Source of the DNA: Rhodocyclales bacterium
Lineage (GTDB): Bacteria > Pseudomonadota > Gammaproteobacteria > Burkholderiales > Rhodocyclaceae
Direction of reading: 5' to 3'
DNA length: 64,000 bases
Assembly: GCA_016235165.1 (NCBI GenBank)
Contig: JACRLX010000012.1
Coordinates: 1 to 64,000 of the forward strand
The translations under genes and the position numbers were made by a program. The notes below the pieces were generated by a model, which was given only the letters and a program-made list of their open reading frames with translations, was not told where the DNA came from and searched no databases. Of the stretch, positions 1-9,803 are shown piece after piece (within the stretch, counting starts at the first letter, position 1; each line of letters begins with the position of its first letter).

Positions 1-2135
1 GCACCGCTGGCGCTGATGCGCTATATGGCACCACCGATGACGACGCCCTGCTCGGTTTTGCCGGTGACGACTCCCTCATGGCCCACGCCGGCAACGACAC
101 ACTGGACGGCGGTAGCGGCAATGATCTGCTCGATGGTGGCGTAGGGAACGATGCTTACCTCTTCGCTCGCGGTTACGGCCAGGACACCATCACCGACCAT
201 GACACCACGGATGGGAACAACGACACGATCCGGCTGGCGGTTGACGTGGCGCCAGGGGACGTGACGCTGTTGCGGGATACGTCCAGTCTCTACCTCAAGA
301 TCAACGGAAGCAGCGATACGATCACCGTGCAGGGCTGGTACGCCGACCCGGCCAACCGTGTGGAGCGCATCGAGTTCGACAATGGCACGGTTTGGGACGG
401 TGCCGTCATGCAGGCGGTTCAACTGGTCGGAACCGAAGCCGGCGACTATCTTTACGGATCATCTGGCGACGACGTTATCGCTGGATTGGGCGGCAACGAT
501 GCCCTGGACGGCGGAGTTGGCAACGATACCTACCTCTTCGCTCGCGGCTACGGTCAGGACACCATTACCGATGAATTGGGTACGGTCGACATCATTCAAC
601 TGGGAGCCGACATTGCGCCTGGCGATATCTGGGTGTCACGCGATGCTTACCATCTTTACCTCAGTATCAAGGGTACATCGGACAAACTCACCATTCAAAA
701 CTGGTATTCGGCCAGCAGCTATCAGATTGAGCAGGTCAAGTTTGGCGACAACACCATCTGGACCATCGCCGACCTGGACGCCAAGACAACCACGGTGACC
801 GAAGGCGATGATTTCGTCTGGGGTACGACCGACAACGACACGATCACTGGTCTGGACGGCAACGATGAACTTGTCGGCTGCGAAGGAAACGACACCCTGA
901 CGGGCGGCACGGGCAACGACCTGCTCAATGGCGGCACGGGAAGCGATTCGATGGTGGGGGGCACGGGGAACGACACCTACGTGGTGGATGTCGCGGGCGA
1001 TGTGGTGACCGAACTTGCCAACGAAGGCATCGACACCGTCACCAGTTCGATTACCTATACCCTTGGCGCCAATGTCGAGAACCTGACCCTCCTTGAGATG
1101 GGCGGCGCCATCAACGGTACCGGCAACGCTCTGGACAACAACATCACCGGCAACAGCGCTGTCAACACCCTCAGTGGCGGGGTGGGGGCCGATACCCTGA
1201 TCGGCAATCTGGGAAATGACGTTTATGTCGTCGATAACGTCGGCGACAGCATCGTCGAGCAAGTTGGTGAAGGAACCGACACGGTGCAGACGAGCATCAG
1301 CTACACGCTGGCGGCCAATGTCGAGAATCTCACCCTTACCGGCGCCACCGCGATCAACGGCACCGGCAATGAGCTCAACAACGCATTGACCGGCAACAGC
1401 GCCGCCAACACACTCACGGGCGGTGGCGGCAACGATTCACTCAATGGCGGCGCGGGCGCCGATACACTGATAGGCGGTCTGGGCAACGACACTTATACGA
1501 TCGACAATATCGGCGATGTTGTGGTCGAGAGCGCGGGCGAAGGTACGGATGCCGTTAATAGCGCGATCACCTACAACCTGGGGGCCAACTTTGAGAATCT
1601 CACACTGACGGGGGCCGCGCTCATCAATGGCACCGGCAACGAATTCAACAACGTGCTGACCGGCAACAGCGCCGCCAACACGCTGACGGGGGGCGCAGGC
1701 AACGATACACTCAATGGTGGTACCGGAGCCGACACCCTGATCGGCGGCCTGGGCAACGACACTTACACTATCGACAATATCGGTGACGTGGTGGTCGAGA
1801 ACGCCGACGAAGGCACCGACCTCGTCAATAGCGCAGTAACCTGCACGCTCGTCGCCAATGTCGAGAACCTTACGCTGACCGGTACGGCCATCATCAACGG
1901 CACCGGCAACGAACTCAACAACGTGCTGACCGGCAACAGCGCCGCCAATACGCTGACGGGGGGTGCAGGCAATGACATCCTCAACGGTGCGGCGGGCGCC
2001 GACAGGCTGATCGGTGGCGCGGGGAACGACAGCTACACCGTCGATAACGTTGGCGACGTGGTGACGGAGAGTGCCGGCGAGGGAGTGGATATCGTCAATA
2101 GCGCCATCGGCTACACCCTGGGTGCCAACGTCTAG
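1..2135 (+). CDS. RTX (hemolysin-type calcium-binding repeat) exoprotein, 5' part cut by window edge
   Basis: The reading frame is open from base 3, so the gene enters from the left and its N-terminus is missing. The protein is made almost entirely of glycine/aspartate nonapeptides of the GGxGxDxLx type ([20 protein letters not shown]), which bind calcium as parallel beta-rolls in secreted RTX proteins. Two early blocks carry the [14 protein letters not shown] unit; from about base 950 on a longer module of about 90 residues repeats, each with [16 protein letters not shown] and NGTGN. RTX proteins leave by type I secretion and act outside the cell as adhesins, hydrolases or toxins; no enzymatic domain is visible here. 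The frame ends at a TAG at 2133-2135 inside a repeat where sister copies read GAG, so this looks like a nonsense mutation rather than the natural end. Confidence 0.88.
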   Translation, partial: TAGADALYGTTDDDALLGFAGDDSLMAHAGNDTLDGGSGNDLLDGGVGNDAYLFARGYGQDTITDHDTTDGNNDTIRLAVDVAPGDVTLLRDTSSLYLKINGSSDTITVQGWYADPANRVERIEFDNGTVWDGAVMQAVQLVGTEAGDYLYGSSGDDVIAGLGGNDALDGGVGNDTYLFARGYGQDTITDELGTVDIIQLGADIAPGDIWVSRDAYHLYLSIKGTSDKLTIQNWYSASSYQIEQVKFGDNTIWTIADLDAKTTTVTEGDDFVWGTTDNDTITGLDGNDELVGCEGNDTLTGGTGNDLLNGGTGSDSMVGGTGNDTYVVDVAGDVVTELANEGIDTVTSSITYTLGANVENLTLLEMGGAINGTGNALDNNITGNSAVNTLSGGVGADTLIGNLGNDVYVVDNVGDSIVEQVGEGTDTVQTSISYTLAANVENLTLTGATAINGTGNELNNALTGNSAANTLTGGGGNDSLNGGAGADTLIGGLGNDTYTIDNIGDVVVESAGEGTDAVNSAITYNLGANFENLTLTGAALINGTGNEFNNVLTGNSAANTLTGGAGNDTLNGGTGADTLIGGLGNDTYTIDNIGDVVVENADEGTDLVNSAVTCTLVANVENLTLTGTAIINGTGNELNNVLTGNSAANTLTGGAGNDILNGAAGADRLIGGAGNDSYTVDNVGDVVTESAGEGVDIVNSAIGYTLGANV

Positions 2136-3452
2136 AACCTTACGCTGACCGGCGCGGCCATCATCAATGGCATTGGCAACGCAGAGGACAATATCTTGGT
2201 TGGTAACAGCGCCGCCAACGTGCTGACCGGCTTGACCGGCAACGACTGGATCGACGGCGGAGCCGGCAACGATACTCTCGTCGGCGGCACGGGTGACGAT
2301 ACCTACGTCGTCGCTCAGACGGCGGATGTCGTCACCGAGAACGCGGGTGAAGGCAACGACACGGTACGCAGTTCGATCACCACGACGCTCGGCGCCAATC
2401 TGGAGAATCTGGTACTCACCGGAACAGCTGCGATCAATGGCACTGGCAATATCCAGGACAACACTCTTACCGGCAACAGTGCGAACAATTCGCTCAGCGG
2501 TGGTGCTGGCGCGGACACAATGATTGGCGGGTTGGGTAACGACACGTACACCGTCGACAGCATGGGTGATGTTGCGGTGGAAAACGCTGGTGAGGGAACG
2601 GACGTCGTCTCTAGCTCGGTCAGCTATACGTTGGCCCCCAACGTCGAGAACCTGACCCTGACGGGCACGCAGGCCGTCGACGGTACGGGCAATGCCTTGG
2701 ACAATGTGCTGACGGGCAACAGTGCCGCCAATATCCTTTCGGGCGGAGAAGGAAACGACACGCTCAATGGTAGTGCCGGCGCGGACACGATGAGCGGGGG
2801 CGCTGGCAACGACAGCTACACGACGGACAATGTTGGCGACCTTGTTTCTGAAGCTGCGGATGAAGGAATAGATGCTGTCAGCACCTCGGTGTCGTATAGC
2901 CTTGGTGCCAATATCGAGAATCTGCTGCTCTCCGCCGGCAATATTAGCGGCACCGGCAATGAGCTTGACAACGGCCTTACCGGTTCCACCGGCAACAACA
3001 CGCTGTCGGGGAATGCCGGCAATGACACCCTGGATGGCAAGGCTGGTACTGACATCTTGATCGGCGGCATGGGCAGCGATAGTTACCTGTTTGGCGTCGG
3101 CTATGGCAGCGACACGATTCGCGAGAATGACGCTACTTCGGGCAATGTCGACACGGCCCGGTTTCTGTCAGGTATCGCCGCCGAGCAGATCTGGCTGCGG
3201 CATGTCGGCAACAATCTCGAAGCCAGCATCATCGGCATGACCGACAAGTTGATAAATGAAAACTGGTATCTCGGTTCAAGCTACCATGTGGAGCAGTTCA
3301 AGACCGCCGACGGAAAACTGCTGCTGGACAGTCAGGTGGAGAATCTGGTTCAGGCGATGGCTGCTTTTGCGCCACCGAGCGCGGGACAGACTTCGCTGCC
3401 CGCGGCCTATCAGGAGGTGCTGGCGCCGCTGATCGCGGCCAATTGGCAGTAA
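2136..3452 (+). pseudogene. RTX exoprotein, 3' part downstream of an in-frame stop
   Basis: Same frame as the upstream RTX segment and without any gap: the repeat unit broken by the TAG continues at once with NLTLTG. The first possible restart codon is a TTG at 2196 with no clear ribosome site. More GGxGxDxLx nonapeptides follow, then a YLFGVGYGSDTI block like those near the start, and a C-terminal tail of about 60 residues without repeats ending in APLIAANWQ. Such a tail is where the uncleaved type I secretion signal lies in this family, so translation stopping at 2135 would remove the export signal. It is either the dead 3' half of one gene, a phase-variable or strain-specific loss, or a sequencing error. 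Confidence 0.7.
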
Positions 3453-3473
3453 AGCCCATGCTTCGTTGCCATT

Positions 3474-3493
3474 CCCCGGCCTGAAGGTCGGGG
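3474..3493. terminator. possible bidirectional terminator hairpin
   Basis: CCCCGGCCT and AGGTCGGGG flank a two-base loop, a 9-bp stem with one mismatch, in the gap between two genes that converge here. There is no T-run on either side, so intrinsic termination is only suggested. Confidence 0.3.
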
Positions 3494-3568
3494 TGCGATA
3501 TTTGGCCAATATCAACTTTTGCCAGGCAGTGGTGACGCTCATATTGCCCGTCTTGCACGTAGCCCGCC

Positions 3569-4936
3569 TCAGCGCTTCTTCGGCTTGGCGACGGGCTTGC
3601 GGATGGTCGCCGTCACCGCGCCCTTCCTCGGCTTGCCGCCGGGCTTCATGGTCTTGCCTTTCTTCGCCTTGACTGCCCTGGGCGGAGTCGCCGGCGTCTG
3701 CGGCAGGCGCGCCGCCAGGGCCTCATGGCCGATGGCGTCCTTGCCCGGCACCAAGAGGGCGAAGCCGGGCACCACCTTGGTCCTGGCGTTGATGCCGTTC
3801 AACTGCTTGAGGCGAACCAGGGTCAGGCCGTAGCGCCTGGCGACGGCATCGAGCTTTTCGCCCTTCTTCAGGTTGTGCGTGAACCAGGCGGAGAGCGGCT
3901 TGTCCTGGGCCTCGTGGTTCTGCAGGTTGGCGAGGAAGGTCTGCACCTTGTCGGCCGGCAGCACCAGCGGGCTGTTGGCCGCGCTCGGCATCACCGGCCG
4001 GCTGTAGGCCGGGTTGAGGGCGATGAATTCCTCGACCGGGATTTCGGCGAGTCGGGCCGCCAGGGCGATGTCCATGTTCTCGCTGCGCTCGACGGTGGCG
4101 AAATAGGGCTTGTTGGGGATGGGGTCGAGGCCGATGCCGAACAGCTGCGGCTGCGCCACGATGTTCTTGATCGCCTGTAGCTTGGGCACGTAGTAGGCCG
4201 TCTCGACCGGCATCTTCAGGCTGCGGTAGTCGGTCGCCAGGCCCTTGGCCTGGTTCTTCGCCACCGCCCTAGCGACCGCGTTTTCGCCCCAGTTGTAGGA
4301 GGCAAGTGCCAGGTGCCAGTCGCCGTGCATTTCGTAGATGGTCTGCAGGTAATCGAGCGCGGCGTCGGTCGAGGCGACGATGTCGCGGCGCTGGTCGAAC
4401 CAGGCGTTCTGTTGCAGCTTGTAGGTCTTGCCGGTGGCGGGAATGAACTGCCACATGCCCAGCGCGCGCGCCGAGGAATAAGCCAGCGGGTTGAAGGAGC
4501 TTTCCACCACCGGCAGCAACGCCAACTCGGTCGGCATGCCGCGCTTTTCGAGTTCGCCGACGATGTGGTGCAGGTAGCGCCGGCTGCGCTCGAAGATGCG
4601 CTTCAGCAGATCGGGGCGGTTCAGGTACCAGGCCTGGCGGTCGGCTACCAGCGGGCTGTCGAGGTCGGGCATCGAAAAGCCGTTGCGCATCCGCTGCCAG
4701 AGGTCGTCCGGCGGCGTGGTGAGATCGATGGTGGGGATCGGTGGCAGTTCGTCGCGCACTTCCTGCGAGGGGTCGGGCAGGTGTGGCACTGCGGGGGGAG
4801 GGACCGCGGGCGGTACGGGTGCAAAGCTGCCCGGAGTCGATATCCCGAGTTCGGAACTCAGCTGCAGATTCTGTTCGGCGCGTGCCGGGGCAATCAGCAG
4901 AAACAGCAGGGATACGGCGTAGAGGAACAGACGCAT
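3569..4936 (-). CDS. mltD: membrane-bound lytic murein transglycosylase D-like protein
   Basis: Cleaves the MurNAc-GlcNAc bond of peptidoglycan with formation of the anhydro sugar, in the periplasm. The start chosen gives a typical signal peptide, MRLFLYAVSLLFLLIAPARA, and a 455-residue protein; the frame extends further upstream but without signal-like sequence. The SLT domain carries the ESSFNP motif with the catalytic Glu at about residue 145, then GMWQFIP and ASYNWGENAV, all hallmarks of the MltD branch. One LysM domain follows (about residues 365-410), and the end is very basic (repeated Lys/Pro), which could bind wall polymers. E. coli MltD has a lipobox; here the Cys is absent, so the protein may be soluble in the periplasm. 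Confidence 0.88.
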   Translation of the reverse strand: MRLFLYAVSLLFLLIAPARAEQNLQLSSELGISTPGSFAPVPPAVPPPAVPHLPDPSQEVRDELPPIPTIDLTTPPDDLWQRMRNGFSMPDLDSPLVADRQAWYLNRPDLLKRIFERSRRYLHHIVGELEKRGMPTELALLPVVESSFNPLAYSSARALGMWQFIPATGKTYKLQQNAWFDQRRDIVASTDAALDYLQTIYEMHGDWHLALASYNWGENAVARAVAKNQAKGLATDYRSLKMPVETAYYVPKLQAIKNIVAQPQLFGIGLDPIPNKPYFATVERSENMDIALAARLAEIPVEEFIALNPAYSRPVMPSAANSPLVLPADKVQTFLANLQNHEAQDKPLSAWFTHNLKKGEKLDAVARRYGLTLVRLKQLNGINARTKVVPGFALLVPGKDAIGHEALAARLPQTPATPPRAVKAKKGKTMKPGGKPRKGAVTATIRKPVAKPKKR

Positions 4937-5019
4937 GGGCTGGAAATGGCGCCGCGCAGGGCGCTCGTGAAGGCGGCGCATCTTATCACCCCGACCGGGC
5001 TTCCGGTCCGGGCCTGGGC

Positions 5020-7107
5020 TCAAATCGTCAGGCCGGTGGCCTGCTGGCGCAGCGATACCAGTTCATTCCTTTCACTTTGGCCGATCCGTCCGAACTTGTT
5101 GCGCGCGAGTTGGTCGCGCCGGATGGCGGCATTCAATCCCGGGACGATCCAGGCGGTATTGCTGAGTTGTGCGCCGTTGCTGGTGTTCCAGCCATGGCCT
5201 TCGATGCGGAAGCAGTCGAAGCGGCCGGCGGGAACGGTGATGATTTCGCGCTTTGCGACATGAAAGTCGAAGTAGGCGTTGGTCGTGTGCCCGTTCTGGG
5301 TGCGGCGAAAGGCGGCGGTCCATTTCTTCCCCACCTGGAGTTCCGCGGGAACCGATTGCACCGGGGTATCGAATTGCACCGGACCATTCTTGATCAGGTT
5401 GCCCATCAGGTCGAGGATCAGCATGCCGTCGTTGTACTCGACCCGATCCTGGTCGTAGTCCACGCGCGTTACCTGTGAGAGCCGCATTTTTTCCTCGATG
5501 CCGGTGAGGATGTCGGTCTGGCGGGTAAGCAAACGGTCGCCCACCGTGAATACGCGTCCGAGCGGGAAGCGCCCCGCCGAATAGGGGTTGTCGGACGGCG
5601 GCATGAGTTGCGGCACCGGGCGGCCGGCCTCGATTTCGATCAACTGGATGCGTGCTCCCGGGGGCGCGGCCGATGTCTTGGCTTCCACGCGCTTGGCCGC
5701 GGCCAGCTGCTCCGTGCGGCGCTGTTCCTCCAGCTGGCCTTGCTTTTCCAGTGCCAGCCGTTCGCCTTCAATGCGTTCCCTTTCCTTGCGCTGCTGCTCC
5801 GCGAGGCGAATTTCCTCCGCCTTGCGTTGCTCGGCGAGCAGGGCTTCCTGTTCCTGCCGCTTGCGTTCGGCCGCCGCGCGCTCGCGTTCGAGGCGCAGCA
5901 CGGCCTGGCGCTTGGCCTGTTCGTCCTGGATACGCCGCGCTTCGCGCAGCTGCTGTTCCTCGCGCTGCCTGCGTTCCAGCGCGAGGCGCTGCTCCTCCTT
6001 GACCCGCAGCTCTTCGTGCTGCCGGCGTTCCTCGGCCAGGCGTTTTTCCTCGGCGAGGCGTTTCTCCTCGGCAAGTCGCTGTTCTTCGGCGAGCCGCAGT
6101 TTCTCGCGTTCCAGGCGCTGCTGTTCGGCGCGTTGCCTTTCTTCGGCCGCACGCTGCTCGATTTCGGCGAGCAGGCGGGCCAGGCGCAACTGCGCGATTT
6201 CTGCAAAGCGGCCGTTGGGGAAGTTGCGCAGGTAGCCTGTCCAGTCGTCGAGGTTCTTCGAAGACTTGATGCGCGTCCATTCGTTGATGTCGGCTTCGGC
6301 CTGCTTTTCGAGTTCGCTTTCGCTGAGCTTCTTCTGGTCTTCGTTGAACAGATACACATCGCCTTCCAGCGAGGTCGTCTCCCAGGGCACCTGGGCGCCT
6401 TGCGAGGCCAGGCGCACGTTGAGGCGCACGCGCTTGAGCGCGTCTTCGAGGCGGGTATTGCGGCGCGACAGCTCGCGCACCAGGTTTTCGGTATACAGCC
6501 CGTTTGCGCCTTCCCCGTCCGAGGCCACATTGCCTGGCGAGGTGGCATAAGCGAGCAGGCTGCCGACCGGCGCATCGAACTGCGAGAGCCCTTTTTGTTC
6601 CGGCTTGTAGGCGGCGCCAAAGGGATTGTTGCGACAGGCGTCGAGGATGACGATGTAGGTTTTTTCCTTGGCGGCGCTGAGCTGGCCCAGCAGCAGGCCG
6701 AGGTCGACGCAGCGCTGCTTCATGTGCTCCGGCTGCTCGACGATGGCGTCGACCGGCAACAGGTAGTTGCGCCACTCCAGTTGGGCGCCGTGGCCGGCAT
6801 AGTAAAAAATGATCTGTCTGACGTCGGAACGCCTGGCCGCGTTGCCAAAGTGCTCGATTGCCGCCGTCATGTCCTTGCGCGTGGCATTGAGCAGCGAGTC
6901 GACCGTGAAGCCGGCCTGGGTGAGCAGGGTCGACACGGCCTTGGCGTCGTTGACCGGATTGCCCAGCGGGGAAGAGGGATAGTCGCTGTTGCCGATCACC
7001 AGGGCAAGCCGCGCGGGGTCGGGTTTTGCCTGGGCCCAGGCCGGGCGATAGACAAGGACGGGAGGCAGCACGGCGAGTGCCTTGATGAATCTGCGGCGCG
7101 TGGTCAT
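5020..7107 (-). CDS. Tat-exported metacaspase (peptidase C14) with coiled coil
   Basis: A 695-residue caspase-fold protein. The N-terminus reads TTRRRFIKAL, a good twin-arginine signal followed by a hydrophobic stretch, so the folded protein is probably exported. The p20-like domain begins at about residue 32 (LALVIGNSDY); the dyad is visible as His106 in YYAGHGAQ and Cys158 in ILDACRNNPFG. After about residue 330 come nearly 190 residues of Glu/Arg/Gln heptads, a long coiled coil, then a 150-residue C-terminal domain (RFPLGRVFTVGDRLL onward) I do not recognise. Metacaspases of this kind cleave after basic residues, but the substrate is unknown. The start at 7107 was chosen for the Tat signal; the frame runs on into gloB as noise. 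Confidence 0.85.
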   Translation of the reverse strand: MTTRRRFIKALAVLPPVLVYRPAWAQAKPDPARLALVIGNSDYPSSPLGNPVNDAKAVSTLLTQAGFTVDSLLNATRKDMTAAIEHFGNAARRSDVRQIIFYYAGHGAQLEWRNYLLPVDAIVEQPEHMKQRCVDLGLLLGQLSAAKEKTYIVILDACRNNPFGAAYKPEQKGLSQFDAPVGSLLAYATSPGNVASDGEGANGLYTENLVRELSRRNTRLEDALKRVRLNVRLASQGAQVPWETTSLEGDVYLFNEDQKKLSESELEKQAEADINEWTRIKSSKNLDDWTGYLRNFPNGRFAEIAQLRLARLLAEIEQRAAEERQRAEQQRLEREKLRLAEEQRLAEEKRLAEEKRLAEERRQHEELRVKEEQRLALERRQREEQQLREARRIQDEQAKRQAVLRLERERAAAERKRQEQEALLAEQRKAEEIRLAEQQRKERERIEGERLALEKQGQLEEQRRTEQLAAAKRVEAKTSAAPPGARIQLIEIEAGRPVPQLMPPSDNPYSAGRFPLGRVFTVGDRLLTRQTDILTGIEEKMRLSQVTRVDYDQDRVEYNDGMLILDLMGNLIKNGPVQFDTPVQSVPAELQVGKKWTAAFRRTQNGHTTNAYFDFHVAKREIITVPAGRFDCFRIEGHGWNTSNGAQLSNTAWIVPGLNAAIRRDQLARNKFGRIGQSERNELVSLRQQATGLTI

Positions 7108-7126
7108 GACTGGGGGTTCGGCGTGT

Positions 7127-7906
7127 TCAAAAGCGATTCTTCCACTCGCGGATCGCGGCGAAGGTTTCCACGGCATCGGTCGGTGGGTGGCCCAGGCGGC
7201 TGGCCGCCGCGTCGCGCACGGCAGGCTCGTCCCAGCGCAGGAAGGGGTTGGTTTCCAGTTCGACGCCGATGCGCGTCGGCACCGTCGCGCGCCGCGCTGC
7301 GCGCGCCGCTGCGACTTCCTCGACGCGCCTTTGCACCGCGACGCTGCCGGGCTCGACGGCGGCGGCGAAGCGCAGGTTGCCCTGGGTGTATTCGTGGGCG
7401 CAGTACACAAGAGTCGGCGCTGGCAACACGGCGAGTTTTGCCAGCGAGGCCTGCATCTGTGCCGGCGTACCTTCGAACAGGCGTCCGCAACCGGCGCCGA
7501 ACAGCGTATCGCCGCAGAACACGGCGCCGGTGCCGCAAAGACTTGGGCCATAATAGGCGAGGTGGCCGCGGGTGTGTCCGGGCACGGCAAGCACCTCGAA
7601 TTCGACGCCGATGCCGGGGATTTCGATGTGTTCGCCACCCGCCAGTGGATGGCTGACGCCGGCGATGTCTTCGGCGGCCGGGCCGAACACCGGTACCGGA
7701 TGCCTGGCCAGCAATTCTGCGATGCCGCCGATATGGTCGCCATGGTGGTGGGTGGCGAGGATGGCACAGAGCCGGTCGCCGCTGTGCGCCAAGTGGTCCA
7801 GCACCGGCGCGGCGTCGCCCGGGTCGACCACCGCGACCTGGTCGTGGGCGCGCAGCAGCCAGATGTAGTTGTCGTCGAAGGCGGGCAGGGCACGTATTTC
7901 AGTCAT
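7127..7906 (-). CDS. gloB: hydroxyacylglutathione hydrolase (glyoxalase II)
   Basis: Hydrolyses S-lactoylglutathione to lactate and glutathione, the second step of methylglyoxal detoxification in the cytoplasm. The 259-residue metallo-beta-lactamase fold shows the dinuclear metal motif THHHGDH near residue 55, PGHTRGH and FCGDTLF for further ligands, and the C-terminal substrate-binding part with ETNPFLRW. It is divergent from the methyltransferase at 7934, with rnhA and dnaQ beyond, the same neighbourhood as in E. coli. A copy of the dispersed 23-base motif encodes its AVLPAPT segment just before the conserved YCAHEYT; E. coli has LPDDT at the same place, so no residues were added. Confidence 0.95.
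   Translation of the reverse strand: MTEIRALPAFDDNYIWLLRAHDQVAVVDPGDAAPVLDHLAHSGDRLCAILATHHHGDHIGGIAELLARHPVPVFGPAAEDIAGVSHPLAGGEHIEIPGIGVEFEVLAVPGHTRGHLAYYGPSLCGTGAVFCGDTLFGAGCGRLFEGTPAQMQASLAKLAVLPAPTLVYCAHEYTQGNLRFAAAVEPGSVAVQRRVEEVAAARAARRATVPTRIGVELETNPFLRWDEPAVRDAAASRLGHPPTDAVETFAAIREWKNRF
7411..7432 (-). repeat. dispersed motif GCCGT-N6-R-GCGCCGACTT, copy 1 (inside gloB)
   Basis: On the minus strand: GCCGT, GTTGCC, A, GCGCCGACT, then C instead of T. It is in sense frame and reads A-V-L-P-A-P-T. Twenty-two bases are identical to the copy in gcvP. Confidence 0.6.
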
Positions 7907-7933
7907 GAAGGAATTTTCTCCCAACGGGGCAGG

Positions 7934-8656
7934 ATGTCAATTCAGGGATTCGAGGACTGGCTGAAAACGCCGGCTGGCCAGTATGTGCTGAACTGGGAAC
8001 AGATCAAGCACGACGAACTGGTGGCCGACATCTTCGGCTTCAACGCCGTGCAGCTTTCGCTGCCGGGGCACGATTTCCTGCGCGCCAACCGCATGCCGCT
8101 GCGCTTTCGCTGCGACGACGGGCGCTACGACGGTGTTTCCGAGGTGCGTTCCGACCTGCATTACCTGCCCTTCGCCAACAACAGCATCGACCTGGTGGTG
8201 ATGCCGCATACCCTGGAGTTCGACCCGAACCCGCATCAGGTGCTGCGCGAGGTCGAGCGCGTGCTGGTGCCCGAGGGCCACATCATCGTCACCGGCTTCA
8301 ATCCCTTCAGCCTGTGGGGCGCGCGGCGCAAGCTGTCGCGGCGCGAGGCGCTGCCGCCCTGGCGCGGCGCCTATCTCAGCGTGCCGCGCCTGAAGGACTG
8401 GTTCTCGTTGCTCGGCTTCGAGATGCAGGCTGGCGCCTATGGCTGCTATGCGCCGGCGGTGACGCAGGAAAAATGGCTGCGCCGCTTCCAGTTCCTCGAC
8501 GCCGCGGGCGACCGCTGGTGGCCCATCGCCGGCGCCGTATATGTGGTGCAGGCGGTCAAGCGCCAGCAGGGCATGCGCCTGATCACGCCGGCGTGGCATG
8601 ATCGCAAGCTGCGCGCCAAGGCCTTGGTGTCGATCACGCAAAGAGTGGACCAATGA
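7934..8656 (+). CDS. class I SAM-dependent methyltransferase (YafS-like position)
   Basis: A 240-residue predicted methyltransferase. The post-I and motif II regions of a Rossmann methyltransferase are seen in [19 protein letters not shown] and [24 protein letters not shown]; the classical motif I glycine loop is weak, as in the YafS/bioC-like proteins beside rnhA in other Proteobacteria. The substrate is not known. The ATG at 7934 follows an AGGA-like ribosome site and leaves a short gap to the divergent gloB. Its stop overlaps the rnhA start by four bases (ATGA), so the two are translationally coupled. Confidence 0.85.
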   Translation: MSIQGFEDWLKTPAGQYVLNWEQIKHDELVADIFGFNAVQLSLPGHDFLRANRMPLRFRCDDGRYDGVSEVRSDLHYLPFANNSIDLVVMPHTLEFDPNPHQVLREVERVLVPEGHIIVTGFNPFSLWGARRKLSRREALPPWRGAYLSVPRLKDWFSLLGFEMQAGAYGCYAPAVTQEKWLRRFQFLDAAGDRWWPIAGAVYVVQAVKRQQGMRLITPAWHDRKLRAKALVSITQRVDQ

Positions 8657-9090
8657 TAGAAATCTTCACCGACGGCGCCTGTAGCGGCAATCCGGGGCCG
8701 GGCGGCTGGGGCGCGATTCTGCGCAAGGGCGCGACGGAAAAGGAACTGTTCGGCGGCGAGCCGCTGACGACCAACAACCGCATGGAAATGACGGCGGTGA
8801 TCGAGGCCCTGCGCGCGCTCAGGCAACCGGTGGCGGCGCGCGTGCATACCGACTCGCAATACGTGCAGAAGGGCATCAGCGAGTGGATACACGGCTGGAA
8901 GCGGCGCGGCTGGAAAACCGCCGGCAAGGAGCCGGTAAAGAACGAGGATCTGTGGCGCGAGCTGGACAGGCTGGCAGCGCAGCATCAAATCGAGTGGATC
9001 TGGGTGCGCGGCCACGCCGGCCACCCGGAGAACGAGCGCGCCGATGCGCTGGCGCGGCGCGGTGTCGAACAGGCAAGGGCGAGGACATGA
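8653..9090 (+). CDS. rnhA: ribonuclease HI
   Basis: Degrades the RNA strand of RNA:DNA hybrids. At 145 residues it has normal length, and all catalytic carboxylates are visible: Asp in [11 protein letters not shown], Glu in NNRMEM, Asp in HTDSQYV, and the final Asp with its His in [16 protein letters not shown]. The start overlaps the methyltransferase stop (ATGA), and its own stop overlaps the dnaQ start in the same way, giving a tightly coupled three-gene unit. Confidence 0.97.
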   Translation: MIEIFTDGACSGNPGPGGWGAILRKGATEKELFGGEPLTTNNRMEMTAVIEALRALRQPVAARVHTDSQYVQKGISEWIHGWKRRGWKTAGKEPVKNEDLWRELDRLAAQHQIEWIWVRGHAGHPENERADALARRGVEQARART

Positions 9091-9794
9091 GAAAGGTCAT
9101 CCTGGATACCGAAACCACCGGGCTGGATTTCCGCACCGGCGACCGCGTGGTCGAGATCGGCTGCGTCGAGCTGGTGGGGCGCGGCCTCACCGGCCAACGC
9201 TTTCATGCCTACCTCAACCCCGGTCGCCTGGTCGGCGATTCGGAACGCATCCACGGCCTGTCGGACGATTTCCTGGCCGACAAGCCGACCTTCGCCGAGG
9301 TCGCCGACCGCTTCATCGACTTCGTGCGCGGTGCCGACCTGGTGATCCACAACGCCGCCTTCGACGTCGGCTTTCTCGACAACGAACTGGGACTGTTGCA
9401 AAAAGACAGCGTGGCGACGCTCTGCGGCGAGGTGATCGACACCCTGCGCATGGCGCGCGAAATGCGCCCCGGCAAGAAGAACAACCTCGACGCGCTGTGC
9501 AACGAGTTCGGCGTGGACAACTCGGGCCGCCAGGTGCATGGCGCCTTGCTCGACGCCGAACTGCTGGCCGAGGTGTACCTGGCCATGACGCGCGGCCAGA
9601 ACTCGCTCGACATTCCCTTCGCGACACCGGCGGTGGCACTGGTCGCCGGCCAGCCGCGGCAGCGCCCACCGCTGCGGGTGTTGCGCGCCAGCGAGGATGA
9701 GCTCGCCGACCACGCCCGCGTGCTGGCCGAGATCGGCAAGGAGAGCAAGGGCAAATGCCTGTGGCTGGCGCTGGATTCGCCCCCCGCGGCCTGA
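9087..9794 (+). CDS. dnaQ: DNA polymerase III epsilon subunit, 3'-5' exonuclease
   Basis: Proofreading subunit of the replicative polymerase. The DEDDh exonuclease motifs are in order: DTETTG at residue 7 (ExoI), [12 protein letters not shown] (ExoII) and [15 protein letters not shown] (ExoIII, His and last Asp). The protein is 235 residues; after about residue 180 comes the flexible Q-rich linker and tail that binds the alpha subunit. It is coupled to rnhA by an ATGA overlap and ends 9 bases before the convergent histidine kinase gene. Confidence 0.96.
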   Translation: MRKVILDTETTGLDFRTGDRVVEIGCVELVGRGLTGQRFHAYLNPGRLVGDSERIHGLSDDFLADKPTFAEVADRFIDFVRGADLVIHNAAFDVGFLDNELGLLQKDSVATLCGEVIDTLRMAREMRPGKKNNLDALCNEFGVDNSGRQVHGALLDAELLAEVYLAMTRGQNSLDIPFATPAVALVAGQPRQRPPLRVLRASEDELADHARVLAEIGKESKGKCLWLALDSPPAA

Positions 9795-9803
9795 GTTCCC
9801 GCC

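Noticed and set aside
950..2800. Regular DNA repeats that could be mistaken for a CRISPR array
   Set aside because: The period is about 270 bases, the repeats are in frame and code RTX modules; no short identical repeats with unique spacers.
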